From assembly GCA_964636325.1 (NCBI GenBank), contig CAZWRV010000004.1:61821-125820 (forward strand): a stretch of DNA of 64,000 nt. The letters are read 5' to 3'. Position numbers and translations under genes: made by a program. The stretch comes from CAZWRV01 sp964636325 (lineage in GTDB: Bacteria > Verrucomicrobiota > Lentisphaeria > Victivallales > GWF2-50-93). Below, one piece after another: positions 15,529 to 26,200 of this stretch (its first letter is position 1; each line of letters begins with the position of its first letter). The notes under the pieces are model-generated. The model was not told the DNA's origin, made no database searches, and saw nothing but the letters and a program-made list of their open reading frames with translations.

Positions 15529-17525
15529 TTAACACCCCCTTCCAAGACAACTATATCCCAGTAGAGCAGCTCCGGTACGGTCACAGCAATCTTGTCTCCT
15601 TCGGATATCGGCTGCAGTTCGAGGATGTCCGGGCCGTCAAGGTTGTCGGCCGTTATCCGGAATGCGCGATCGATTTTGGAACCGGAGGGAGGAGTCAGTT
15701 CTACTTTGATGCCCTTCTGCGGCAGAGGAGCGGCGTTTCTTTTCGCATCATAACGTTCTCCCTTGGAAGGATTTATCAGGTGGATAATAAATTGTGTCCT
15801 GCCATTAGGAAGGTCGCGGCGGCGCACATATTCCTGCCACCATACCGGATTTGCGCTGGCCACCTTGATCAGCGGCGCCGGGTCGCCTATGAACTGCATG
15901 CCGTCGCCGTAGAGCAGGTCGCAGTGGCGGGCGTAGAGCTGCATGTATGGGCGGTATGCCGCGGGGACTCCGTAGCAGAGATGCATTCCGGACGCCATAA
16001 GCGCACCAAGCAGGATGCAGCCGTCAGGAGGCGGAGGCGCGGGCTTCTCCGGAGTTCCGCCGCCCTCGATAGGCACAATTCCGTATGGATAGCCGCCGGC
16101 CTTGCAGGCGCAGGGGATGGCATCGCGCAGATATTCGCGGACTTCGCTCCAAGGCTGGCTCTTCCTGCCTTCGGTGTTCATGAGCCGGCCGTTCATGCCC
16201 TCGTCCATCAGAAGGCCGCCCGAGGCCGCTTCGGCCAGCCATTTGGGATTGGCTTTGGAAATGTCGGTGCACCATCCGACATTGTTGCCGTATACGAAGT
16301 TCGGTTTCACCGCTCTTCCGGCGGCGACGATCTTGCGCACGAGTTCCGCTTCAAGCCTGCCAGTGTCGGTTCCTGGAGGAAGGGCGCGCTGACCGGAGAG
16401 GTCGCATACGTCGGCTTCCACATACCAGCCGGCGCTGTCGAGGCGGATGCCGTCCCAGTCGAACTGGCGGACTGAATCTGCGATCTGACGGATGCCGTAA
16501 TCAGCCACTTCGGGCTTGCCGATCAGCGGCAGTATGGCGGGCAACGTGCCTTCGCCGCCGGTCTTGACCCATTTGCCGTCGACGTGAGGCGAACCGGCCT
16601 TCCATTCGAGTTCGGCGATGTCGAACTTGCAGCCATACCAGTCGTAGTCCCAGCTGAACCAGTCGGGATGTTTACGCGCGAACTCGAAGCCCGAGGCGCC
16701 GCAGGCCCATTTCGCAGCATAGAAAAGCATCCAGCCGCCGAGGTCGTGCACTCCCTTCACATTGGCCTTGATGCCGGTCTGGCTGACGTAACGCGCAGCC
16801 TGGCCGGAGAACCAGATGTCGCGGTCTGTCGTAAGTTCGTTCCAGTCGCTCGGTGCCCAGAAAGGCGCCTCGGCCATGCAGAAATACATGGCGCGCATGC
16901 CTGCCATGGCGAGTATCTCGGGGACTGTGCTCTTGTAGCTGGCGTTCGGGTGCTCGGGCGCCAGCTGGCCGAACGGAATAGTGAGGTGTCCAATCTTCAG
17001 CGGGTTGTCGCTGACCATGAAATATTCTCGGGCAACCGCCTCTCGCCCCTTGTCGTCGGTGGCTGTCGCGCGCAGCTCGTATCCGTATTCGGCTCCCTGT
17101 TCCTTTGACGCAGTCGTATAATTGCATGGAACTTTATGCAGCTCTCCAGGGGCTAGGCCAATCTTTTTTTCCAGGAGTGTCTGCGGTGCTTCAAGTCCGT
17201 GGAAGAGTTCCACTTTCAACTTCACATCCTGCTTAGCGTCGCGGAGGTTTTTCAATGAGAGATCAACGGACACCGGGGCTTGGTAGCGGTAAGCGAGCTT
17301 GTCGGGCCAGAGGCGCTCCACGACGACATCCGGCCTGGGCTTCTCCTGCTTCTGGGCCGGCGCGTCCAATGTGAATTCGTCCATGTCCTTTTTCGCATCC
17401 GGCTGTTCGAGCAGATCCGGAGCGGCTGCTTCACCGCCGCATGCCCGCCATGGCAGGAGCATGGCTGACAATGACAATATGACGGCAAGACATGCGAATA
17501 GGTTGCGGTGAAGGGAGTTATGCAT
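15525..17525 (-). CDS. Secreted TIM-barrel glycoside hydrolase-like protein, paralogue 3 of 3
   Basis: This 666-residue protein has a signal peptide (LFACLAVILSLSAMLLPWRACG). The N-terminal binding sandwich of the other two paralogues is missing; instead a short charged linker leads to an Ig-like domain ending EYFMVSDNPLKIG. The barrel follows with WMLFYAAKWACG, HPDWFSWDYDW, FDWDGIRLDS (candidate catalytic Asp near 362) and NFVYGNNVGWC. The C-terminal beta domain has QFIIHLINPSKG and LLYWDIVVLEG, as in the others. Paralogues 1 and 2 lie at 2898-5249 and 7001-9196 on the opposite strand. It is directly coupled to a GATase-like gene and follows a broken pseudopilin by 28 bases. Confidence 0.75.
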   Translation of the reverse strand: MHNSLHRNLFACLAVILSLSAMLLPWRACGGEAAAPDLLEQPDAKKDMDEFTLDAPAQKQEKPRPDVVVERLWPDKLAYRYQAPVSVDLSLKNLRDAKQDVKLKVELFHGLEAPQTLLEKKIGLAPGELHKVPCNYTTASKEQGAEYGYELRATATDDKGREAVAREYFMVSDNPLKIGHLTIPFGQLAPEHPNASYKSTVPEILAMAGMRAMYFCMAEAPFWAPSDWNELTTDRDIWFSGQAARYVSQTGIKANVKGVHDLGGWMLFYAAKWACGASGFEFARKHPDWFSWDYDWYGCKFDIAELEWKAGSPHVDGKWVKTGGEGTLPAILPLIGKPEVADYGIRQIADSVRQFDWDGIRLDSAGWYVEADVCDLSGQRALPPGTDTGRLEAELVRKIVAAGRAVKPNFVYGNNVGWCTDISKANPKWLAEAASGGLLMDEGMNGRLMNTEGRKSQPWSEVREYLRDAIPCACKAGGYPYGIVPIEGGGTPEKPAPPPPDGCILLGALMASGMHLCYGVPAAYRPYMQLYARHCDLLYGDGMQFIGDPAPLIKVASANPVWWQEYVRRRDLPNGRTQFIIHLINPSKGERYDAKRNAAPLPQKGIKVELTPPSGSKIDRAFRITADNLDGPDILELQPISEGDKIAVTVPELLYWDIVVLEGGVK

Positions 17526-17553
17526 GGAAAGGAACCTTTGATTAAAATCCGGC

Positions 17554-18476
17554 CTAGCGGGATTTTGTCATGACGTCAAGGGACAATTCGTAGTAGCGGG
17601 CCTGGTTTATGATCCAGTCAGACGGCCAGGACAGGCGGTTTACTGGGTAGCCATACGAGAGACCGCTCGGGTTCGGCCAGTTCGGGTAGAACTTCGCGGC
17701 GCCGCTATGGGTAAGTATGTGGCCGCCGCTGACATGGGCCCAGACTCCGGGGTTGGGATTGGGGGAACGGTCCGCTCCCTCGCAGCAGTCGCTGAGGAAC
17801 ATTATGTTGGTGCGCGAGGAATCAGTGAATGGGTCGCGGTTGTTGACGAAACTCCAGCCCCAGCCCAGGCCGCCTGGATATCCCCCGGGCTGGCCGAGGT
17901 TGTCGGCACCGGCGTCGCCCCAGTTGCCGTAGCATGCGCTTCCGCACAGGTCGTGCTGGTAAGGCTGGTTGTATCTGTAGTCATAGTCGAATTTCCGTCC
18001 GCCGACCTGCAGCCCCACCGACCAGTTGAAGTAGCTCCGACCCTGGAACGCCTGATTGGTCACGTTTTCGGCATTGCGGGAGGGACAGGCCAGCACCTTG
18101 TCGCTGTTGAGATAATTCATGTCGACGATCAGGCCCAGCGCCGTGGGCTGCGGCGAGCCATAACCCCAGTTCGTGCTGCCGGCCCAGTATTTGCACTGCA
18201 TATAGGTGTCGCTCCCTTGGCTGACGGGAGGACGGCTGTTGAAGTCGCCCGAATAGGCGGCCATGGCTAGGAATATCTGCCGGAGATTGCTCAGGCAGAT
18301 GGCGCGGCGTCCCTGTTCCCGGGCCTTTGCAAGACCGGGCGCAACATCGCCGCCAGGATCGCGATGATCGCAATCACTACCAGGAGTTCGATCAGAGTGA
18401 AGGAGTTCCTGCCGAATATGTTCAGCCTCGAAAAACCAGCCGCATCAAGACTCTTCCTTCCTGTTGTCTTTGCCAT
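17554..18476 (-). pseudogene. Frameshifted pseudopilin
   Basis: A GGAGGG site precedes ATG 18476 by 6 bases. The frame begins MAKTTGRKS and reaches NSFTLIELLVVIAIIAIL, with Ser at -1, then AAML before losing sense. The continuation LAKAREQGRRAICLSNLRQ followed by MAAYSGDFN and a Trp/Gly/Asn-rich head is in another frame, ending at 17554. Adding one base between 18340 and 18341, turning C-GCC into CTGCC, restores AAMLLPGLAKAREQ exactly. The ATG at 18264 would give only the head without the export signal. Either the gene is dead or there is one sequencing deletion. It lacks a clear H-X9-DG motif. Confidence 0.8.
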
Positions 18477-18595
18477 GCTTGTCCCTCCGCTTACGATTAC
18501 ATTGTCGCCGCCAAGATATAATATTACTGCGAAAGAGAGTTTCACAAGCGATGTATTGGAACATTCCGTTTTCGCCGCAAATCTGGCTATAGAGT

Positions 18596-20968
18596 CTATC
18601 TTCGAATCTGAGCATTCTCCAGGCGGAAGATGCGGGTGCCAGGCTCTTCCATCTTGAATGCGATGGAAGAAGCGTTATCGGATACAAGGGTTCCTGAAAC
18701 GACATCATGGATGCGGCAATTGGAGGGCAGTTCGATGCGCTTTTCGCCGGATCTCACGGAGTGCAGCGCGACGATACTGCTGTCTGCCATCAGTATGTCG
18801 CCTGTTTCACAGTAGACATGTTCGCCGGAGTAGCGGGCCAAATTGCGCCATATTGCCGCCGGGACCGGCACAGCCGTAGTGAACACCGAAGCCCAGTCGC
18901 CTTCGCCGCGGCCCTTGCCGGCGCCGTTGCCGAATTCCTTGACGGCGAGCCCGGTGTAGTTGAATCCCAGCTTCGTCCATGCCGCACCTAGCGCAGTACC
19001 GTCCTTCGGATAGAGCGCCGGTCCATAAGCGAGCGGTCCGCCGATGACGGTGTCCGCATTCAGTCCGGCGGTGATTGGGTGCGTGAAGTTTGTGATGAGC
19101 GTCCGCCGTTGGACGTTGGAAGGAATCAGCGGTTCGAACTGGAAACCGGTGAGACGCGCAGCTGAGTCGGCGGACAATTTTGTTCCGTCGGAAATGCCGG
19201 AACCCGGCCCCCAAAGGACGACGTTGCCGTCCCGGAAGACTTTCTCCTTCAGCAGCGAGATTCGCGTGTCGTCCACCTTGAAGAGATTCGGGAAGTAGAA
19301 GACCTTGTGCTTTGGAAAGTTCGGGAGCCTGAGATCGTCAAGCAGATAGATCCGGTAGGGCACTCCGCAGCGGGCAAGGCCCATCTTCGTCTCCCACATC
19401 ACGGCCTCGTTAAGGAAGTTGCCGCTTCCGTTGGTCTCAAGGACGGACGTGTCGTCGATGATCATCGCGACGCCGGGGACGTCCTCGTGGGGCCATTCAA
19501 TGGATTCACGGAGAACCTCGACCTGCCTGGCAATGACCTGCTGTATTTCGGCGCTGCCGAACCATCCGTCATTTTTGCCGCAGAGGTCCATCCAATAAGA
19601 ATGGAAGCCCCGCGTGAAGGATGTGGCGAAGTTGCGCCAGCTGATTGCGGCATACTCCTTCACGTCTCTTGCGCAGCCGAAGCCGCCTTTGTCAGTGTCG
19701 TTGCTGTAGGTGCGCAGATCCATCTCGCATAGGAAGAACTTCCCGCGGAGGACCATGGAGTCGGCGATGCCTTCCGGTTCGTAGACGCCGCCCATGCCGC
19801 GCGCCTGGTAGTCGTGCGGTGTAACCAGTCCGTCGAAGCCCGGTGTGGAAAAAAGCCGGGCGACGCCGAGATATCCGCCGCCGCTGAGGAGATCGGGATA
19901 GGCGGGCCACCACGATGCGTTCCTGTCGAAGAACCCTGAGAGGCTCCAGCCCTGCATCGGCATCTTGAATGCGTCGTAGAGGCAGAGCTTGCCTCCGCCG
20001 GTCGCCGTTGCGCAGGCCCCCATGATCTTCCGGTAGCCGTCATGGACGAGTTTTGCGTTAAGCTCGAGGTAGTCGCGCCGCGGCTGGTTGTCGGCAGCCG
20101 ACTGCCAGTAGGTCAGCGCGGCCATCTGCCGCTGCGGGCCCAGCAGAGGATCCTTCGGGACGGCTGCGGTCTCAAAAGTCAGCGTCTTGTCGCGATATGC
20201 CGATTGGAGAGCCTCGGCCGTGGAATATTTTTCCTTCAGGAATGATCTCCACTTCGCCTGCATGGCCGGACCGTGATCATAAAGCTGGCAGTTGGCGAGA
20301 GCGGCGAACGTGCCTTCGCCGAACATCCCGCACCAGTAGCCGATGACACGGTTGCTCCACGGCTGCCTTTCGATATAGGAGATCTGCGCTTCCGCGACCT
20401 TGGCAAGGCTGTCCCAGTAGAGGTCCGAGGCGAGCGACGGGATCTCCGTCGCCCTGCCGTCTTCGTCGACGAACAACTGGTCGGGATGCAGCTTCTTCCA
20501 GGAGTTCGGCGGCTCGTTCTGGATCTCCCGAACGAAGAACCAGGCGCCGGGATCAAGCTTGTCGAAGAGGGCGATCTGTTCCTCGAATGATGGCGCGCCC
20601 TTGGTGACTTCCATGAGCGGCTTGTCGCTGATGTTGTCTCCCTGCCAGAACTGGGAGGCGCCCCAGCCTTCGCCGCCGGCAGATGGCCGGATCAGGAAGT
20701 AGGCGCCCATCTTGTGCGGCGCAAACCAGGGAACCTGCTTGTTGAAATGCGGGGTCGACCAGCCTACCGGGCTGTATGTCGGCAGCGGAACCGGCTTGCC
20801 GTTGACGAAGGCCGCTGGCCGACCGTTGTAGTTCTTTAGCGAAACTTCTACCTTCCCGGAGTGGATGGGAGGTTCGGCGGCCGACGATGAAAGACTAAAT
20901 GCCGTAAAAATACCCGCGAAAGTCCATGATAATAACGCAGTTGTACAGATCCGCGCTAGATGTGCCAT
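18596..20968 (-). CDS. Secreted GH42-like glycoside hydrolase
   Basis: The ATG at 20968 has AGGGAG 8 bases upstream and opens a signal peptide (MAHLARICTTALLSWTFAGIF), so the ATG at 20992 is rejected. The 790-residue protein resembles GH42 beta-galactosidases and relatives. A barrel has VIGYWCGMFGEGTF, where the FGEG Glu is a candidate acid/base, and GVYEPEGIADSMVLRGKFFLCEMDLRTYS, a candidate nucleophile region. A trimerisation-type domain follows (VPGVAMIIDDTSVLE, HKVFYFPNLFKVDD, GNVVLWGPGSGI). It is a close paralogue of the next gene upstream, which lacks a signal peptide. Its substrate is not predictable. Confidence 0.75.
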   Translation of the reverse strand: MAHLARICTTALLSWTFAGIFTAFSLSSSAAEPPIHSGKVEVSLKNYNGRPAAFVNGKPVPLPTYSPVGWSTPHFNKQVPWFAPHKMGAYFLIRPSAGGEGWGASQFWQGDNISDKPLMEVTKGAPSFEEQIALFDKLDPGAWFFVREIQNEPPNSWKKLHPDQLFVDEDGRATEIPSLASDLYWDSLAKVAEAQISYIERQPWSNRVIGYWCGMFGEGTFAALANCQLYDHGPAMQAKWRSFLKEKYSTAEALQSAYRDKTLTFETAAVPKDPLLGPQRQMAALTYWQSAADNQPRRDYLELNAKLVHDGYRKIMGACATATGGGKLCLYDAFKMPMQGWSLSGFFDRNASWWPAYPDLLSGGGYLGVARLFSTPGFDGLVTPHDYQARGMGGVYEPEGIADSMVLRGKFFLCEMDLRTYSNDTDKGGFGCARDVKEYAAISWRNFATSFTRGFHSYWMDLCGKNDGWFGSAEIQQVIARQVEVLRESIEWPHEDVPGVAMIIDDTSVLETNGSGNFLNEAVMWETKMGLARCGVPYRIYLLDDLRLPNFPKHKVFYFPNLFKVDDTRISLLKEKVFRDGNVVLWGPGSGISDGTKLSADSAARLTGFQFEPLIPSNVQRRTLITNFTHPITAGLNADTVIGGPLAYGPALYPKDGTALGAAWTKLGFNYTGLAVKEFGNGAGKGRGEGDWASVFTTAVPVPAAIWRNLARYSGEHVYCETGDILMADSSIVALHSVRSGEKRIELPSNCRIHDVVSGTLVSDNASSIAFKMEEPGTRIFRLENAQIRR

Positions 20969-21034
20969 TTGTATTTCTCCCTGCAACTTCATCCTGTTAT
21001 CTTGCCTGCTTAATCTTGTCTTTGTGCGTGGTTG

Positions 21035-23269
21035 TCATTCAAGCAAAAATACTTTCGTGTCCGGCGATTTCAAAGTCATTGAAAAATGCTTGCAGCGTTT
21101 GCTCAAGAGCCTGCCGGTCACGGCATCAGTGACTCGGGCGGGGGCGGGGATGCGGATTTCGCGTTTTCCGGGGCGGGCGCTGTGGACGGCGACCATGTTT
21201 CCGCTGGCGGCGACGACGTCGCCCAGATCTGCCCAGGGCGCGCATCCGCCGTATATTGCCAGCGAACGCAGGACGGCGGCGGAGATCGGCGCGGCCATCG
21301 AGAAGACCAATGCGCAGTCTCCTTCGCCTCGTCCGCCTTTGCGGACGTTGCCTGCGGCGCCCTTGCCGAACTCCTTGAGCAGCAAGCCCGCCCGGTTGCA
21401 CATCCACCATGCGCTGACCTTGCCCAATTCCACTGCGGCAGGATCTTCCAGACGCAGCGGCGGCTGCAGGATTGGACCATAGACGTAGCTGTCTCCATAT
21501 GTCTCCGGGGAGGCAAGCCCGGCCAGGGCGGGATGCTTTCCGGCATAGGTTAGGACTCTGCGAGCTACTTCCTTCTCCTCCAGTTCCATCGGAAAACCAA
21601 ACAGCTCCGATGCCGCTTCCGCGCTGCGCTTTTTTCCGTCTTGGATTCCGGTGCCCGGACCGCAGATCACGACGCTTCCGTTTCGCATCAGCTTTTTGCG
21701 GATCAGATTGATTCGTGCCGAAGTGAGACGGAAAAGGTTCGGAAGGAGATATGCGCGGAAGACGGGGAAATCCTCGCGTTCAAGATCGCTAAGCAGATAA
21801 ACGCGGTATGGCAGGCCGGTCAGGGCCAGATGGTCGGTGCGCTGCCGCAGAACAGCCAGATTCTGGAAGCCGCTGGTGAAATCCTCGTCCAGCGGACTCT
21901 CGTCGTCGATGATCATCGCGATGGAGTGTTCTGTGTGGACGTGGGGCCTCGTGAGCAGGGACCGACGTACTGGGATCTGCTCCGCCACGATCTTCAGCAC
22001 GTCCGGATCATCGAAGAAACCCTGCCCGACGTTCATCCAGTAGGGAATGAACCCGCGGCTGGCGCAGACCGCGAGGTTCCGCAAGAGGCCGGCGCGGCAT
22101 TCGGCCGGCATGCGCCAGGCACCTTGGGAGTTGCGCTCGTTTGTCGCCCAGCTCCGTGCGTCGTCCTCGACGAAGATGGCCTTGCCGCGGAGGACCAGCG
22201 AGTCGCCGATGCCTTCCGGCTCGAAGCCGAATCCGCATGACCGCGCGGTATAGTCGGCAGGAGTGACTAGGGCGTCAAGCTCCTTGGCGTCAAGCAGTTC
22301 CGAGACTCCTATAGAGCCGCTTCCGAGGAGGAAGTTTCGGTATGACATGCCCGTGCCGCCAGCCTCGAAGGCGTCGCGGATGAGCCATCCGTGCATGGGC
22401 TGCTTCAGGGCGTCGGTTCCTGCGAAAATCGCAAATGAAGACGCCTCCTTGACCGCCGCCAGCTCTGTTTGGCGCTGAAAGATCAGCATCTCGCGCATCA
22501 TCAGGAAATAATCCTGGTAGCGGCGCGTGGCGTTCGGCTCCGGCCAGTGCATCCAGGCGTGTCGGGCGTCATTCCACTCCTCCTCGCAAGGCGCTGGCGC
22601 CGCAGCCAACGTCGCCGACGGATCATTCCAGGCGGCCTGCAGCGCGGAGTCGGTGCCGTAGCGCGCCGTCAGGAATCTGCGGAATTCGCGGACTGCGGCG
22701 GGAGATTCGTCGAACAAGGAATCCTGGATCGAGAGATTGGTAGCTCCCTCGTCCTGGCCGAACGGCAGGTAGCCGACGACTCGGCCGGCCCATGGGCGCG
22801 ACTCGACGTATCGGACAATCGCCCGCGCCTGACAGGCACGGCCTTCGGCGGCCAGGCGCGAGGCGTAGGAACCTTCACGCCGCAGGCCTTTGACCCGTGA
22901 ATACTGCAGTTCGCCGGGATGTTTATCAGCCCAGGCCTTGGGGACGTCAGATCCCCAGCGTACCATGAATACGGCGTCAGGCTTCGCTTTGAGGATTTCA
23001 GCCGCCTGGATATCCAGTGTCATATCGTCATGTCGGTCGGACTCGTCGCCATAAACACCGTCATCGCGCCAGAACCAGGAGGTGGACCAGTCGTTCTCGA
23101 AGCCGCCGCGCACGATCAGCATGAAGCATTCCACGCCTGCCTCCGCCATCTGGCGGTTGCGCCTGTGCATGCCTTCGGGGAATGTTTCGCTGTAGAAGGC
23201 GGTCAGGGAACGGCCATGAAATTTCACCGTCGGACGACCGTCGCTCAATACCAGTGAAGTCATTTTCAA
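21035..23269 (-). CDS. Cytoplasmic GH42-like glycoside hydrolase, paralogue of the secreted one
   Basis: The 744-residue protein starts at TTG 23269, with AGGAG about 11 bases upstream inside the end of the previous gene; ATG 23263 is the alternative. There is no signal peptide. It has the same domain order and motifs as 18596-20968: VVGYLPFGQDEGAT, FGFEPEGIGDSLVLRGKAIFVEDDARSW, HSIAMIIDDESPLDE, FRAYLLPNLFRLT, GSVVICGPGTGIQDG and the C-terminal GRGEGDCALVFS. The two genes are a tandem duplication with different cellular addresses, consistent with one acting outside and one inside the cell on related substrates. It lies 8 bases after the 1321-residue gene. Confidence 0.75.
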   Translation of the reverse strand: MKMTSLVLSDGRPTVKFHGRSLTAFYSETFPEGMHRRNRQMAEAGVECFMLIVRGGFENDWSTSWFWRDDGVYGDESDRHDDMTLDIQAAEILKAKPDAVFMVRWGSDVPKAWADKHPGELQYSRVKGLRREGSYASRLAAEGRACQARAIVRYVESRPWAGRVVGYLPFGQDEGATNLSIQDSLFDESPAAVREFRRFLTARYGTDSALQAAWNDPSATLAAAPAPCEEEWNDARHAWMHWPEPNATRRYQDYFLMMREMLIFQRQTELAAVKEASSFAIFAGTDALKQPMHGWLIRDAFEAGGTGMSYRNFLLGSGSIGVSELLDAKELDALVTPADYTARSCGFGFEPEGIGDSLVLRGKAIFVEDDARSWATNERNSQGAWRMPAECRAGLLRNLAVCASRGFIPYWMNVGQGFFDDPDVLKIVAEQIPVRRSLLTRPHVHTEHSIAMIIDDESPLDEDFTSGFQNLAVLRQRTDHLALTGLPYRVYLLSDLEREDFPVFRAYLLPNLFRLTSARINLIRKKLMRNGSVVICGPGTGIQDGKKRSAEAASELFGFPMELEEKEVARRVLTYAGKHPALAGLASPETYGDSYVYGPILQPPLRLEDPAAVELGKVSAWWMCNRAGLLLKEFGKGAAGNVRKGGRGEGDCALVFSMAAPISAAVLRSLAIYGGCAPWADLGDVVAASGNMVAVHSARPGKREIRIPAPARVTDAVTGRLLSKRCKHFSMTLKSPDTKVFLLE

Positions 23270-23277
23270 TGTAACTC

Positions 23278-26200
23278 TTACTCCTTTTGCTTTTTTCCTT
23301 CCGACACGGACAGTTTTGCCTGGGCGGCGGCGAAGCGGTCGGCGAGGCCGGCCTGCACCGTCTCGGACGTTTCTCCGAAGAGCGGAATGACGTACGCAGT
23401 CCGGTCTCCGATCTTGGTGGAATCCACAGGCGTCTCCAAGCGTTTGCCGTTGATGACGGCCGAGGGTGCCTTGTCCAGGCCGAAGACGAGCATCGCCTTA
23501 GCCTTCAGCTCCTTGATGTCCTGCTCGTAGATGGGCAGGACGATGTCGATCATGTTGGCTGTGCGGTCGATGTCCATGCGCAGCAGCGCGACGCGGCCGT
23601 CGGTGGCGAGGCGGACTCCGTCAGGAAGACTGGCATCGACCACGCTCTGGGTCGGCCAGAGGCGCTGGAAGCGGCTCATGCCGCTTTGCGGCACAGTATA
23701 TATATAGGAATCGGACTCCACCCTCATCACGCCAATCTGGCGGTCGCTGCGCTTCATGGCCTCGTCGCGCTGCGGTATTATGGCGGCATATCGTTTGGCA
23801 AGATCCGTAGCAGGCAGAGGCTTTTCCCGGAGCGGGATTACGAGCGCTTTCTCTCCGCCGAAGTCCGCCGTTTCCGGCTTGGCCGCCAGCGGTGCGCCGT
23901 TGAAGCTTATGGAGCTGTCGGCCGGCATTCCGAAAACCAGCAGCGAGGTGGCCATGTCTTCGGAAACCTGTTCCTCCTTTACGGCGTAGTCTACTTTGAG
24001 GCATTTCTGCGCGGGCTGGATTTCGACGCGGAGAATGCTGACTCGTCCGTCGGCTTCGGCACGTACGCCGCCGGGCAGGGCCATTTGCCAGAAGGTCGGA
24101 TCAGGAAGCGGATTCCATCCGCAGAAGGTTCCGCTGATAGGTTCGGTCTGGAGATAGGCCATGCGGCCCGGTTCGCATGTCAGGATTGCGCCGCCCTTTT
24201 CCAGCTTTCCGTTGCTGCCCTGCTGAGTCAGTGTCGTGTTGCGGTCGATCCCGTCGGGGGGCCATGGCCAGCCGCCGTTTACGCGGCGGTAGGGGAACTG
24301 CGCGGCGGTAGGGCCGTCGGCCCATGTCGGCACATACCCGACTTCCATGACGTCCTTGCCGTTATCGTATTTGAAATGGACGATTCCAGCGGCGGCATCC
24401 TCGCGTATTTCCAGAACTGCGGCGGCGATGTGCTTCTGGAATGCTGCGAAATCCGCGAATTCGGCCGCGTCGCCCATCTCGATGACGAAGCCTGCGTAGG
24501 CGCGGTCGACCTTGTCCCAGTCGGTCTTGTCCTTGTCCAGGGGCTTGTCGCCCTTGAGCATGTAGTTGCGGATGGTCAGGCCGGGGAGGATACCGGGTTT
24601 GCGCTCGACCTTGGTTCCGGATGAGATTTCGATTTCCGCGTCGCGCCCGAGATCGGTGGCCGGCACAGGGATAAGCCCGACGTAGCTGACACCGTCGTGG
24701 ATGGTGATGCGCTGATTGGCCTTAGCCTTCAAGGGCAGTTCCTTGACCGGCTGCCCGTCGACATAGACTTCCCAGGTGGGCGGATTCTGGAAGTTGAAGA
24801 GGCCGAGTACGGTCTGCAGGCTGCGTGGTGCAACTTTCTTTCTCATGTCGAGGGGGCTGGTGAGGGTCAGCAGGATGTTCTTGTATTGCACGTTGGCGTT
24901 GAGGCCTCCGATTGGAGGAGTCTCGGCCCACTGGAGCGCGCCGTACCAGTCGAGGCAGCGTTCGTCGGCCTCGGGCCGGACGAGCATCGTGACGATCTCG
25001 TCGAGCCTTGCTACCTGCTTGTCGGCGCGCCGCCACCACGCCCCTGCCTGCATGGCATGGTAGTCGCCTTCGCGTTCGAGCGTTCGGCTGGCGAGACCAT
25101 AATGCTTGCCCATGTATGAGCATTTAAGAGTCTGGTATTCAGCTTCCTGGGTATGTGGGTATTCGCGCTGTACCGCTGTCATCTCATAGGGGAGCGGCTT
25201 CTCGTCGACCATGTTGGGCGTCCAGCCGGGCGCCCATGGCCCGATGAGCCATTCGTCGGCCACGTAGCCAGGCTTGACGTTGGCGTCATCATAAATCGGC
25301 ATGCCGAACGTGTCCTTGTTGTCGAGATCGGTGAACGCTCCGCTGCGCGACATGCTGTGCATCAGATACTTAAGGCCGGTCTGAGTCAGCAGTATCGCGG
25401 CCAAGTCGGTGCGGTTGCTGGGGGCGATGAAGCGCCTGAGGCCGGGGTGGTAGCAGGATACGACCTCGTCCACGGTCTTGGCGAGCATGCTCTGCCCCAT
25501 CATGCGATCGAGGTGGGTGGGGCCGAAGTCGGCGAACTCCTTCTGCGTCCAGAGGGTCAGCGGCAGATAGTAGTGGTCGATGGATTCCTGCGTGGTGCCG
25601 TCGCTCCAGGCCCAGAGGCGCAGCGGAAAATGCTCGAGCCCGTAGCGGCCGTCGGCCATCGCCTCCTCGCAGCCCACGAGGCGGCCGCCGAAAAGGGCTC
25701 CGGAAGCGCCGAGGTGATTGATGTTCATCGTGGTGATGCGGCGCGTGTAGCCTGCACGGTAGTAGCTCTGGTTGCCGCGCCAGTCGTGAGTGGTCTGCCA
25801 GTGCCTGTTCTCCTTGTTGTACCACATGGCGATGGCCTGAGGATGATCCATTTCGTCAGTCCGCATCCAGGGCATGGCCCAGGACTCGAAGTAGCGGAAC
25901 TCGTTCTCTCGGACGACCTCCGGCAGAGCATCGCTGAAGCGCAGGGCGTTGATCGCCTTCTGCGGTGTGACGTGACCGAGCCACTGGCGGGGAGGGCAGG
26001 CCAGCAGGCTGTCGATCCATTTGCCGTATGCCTCGGGCGTTGCGGGGAAATCCCAGCCCCCTCCCATCTTCTTCAATTCTTCAAGCCGGGTCCATTGCCA
26101 GTCGGGCATGCCTTCCGGACGGCGGAACCCGAAACGCCCGGCCCATTCGGCAATTTGTTCGGAGGACGGCATGACGGCCGTCGGAGTTCCCCCCTCCTCG

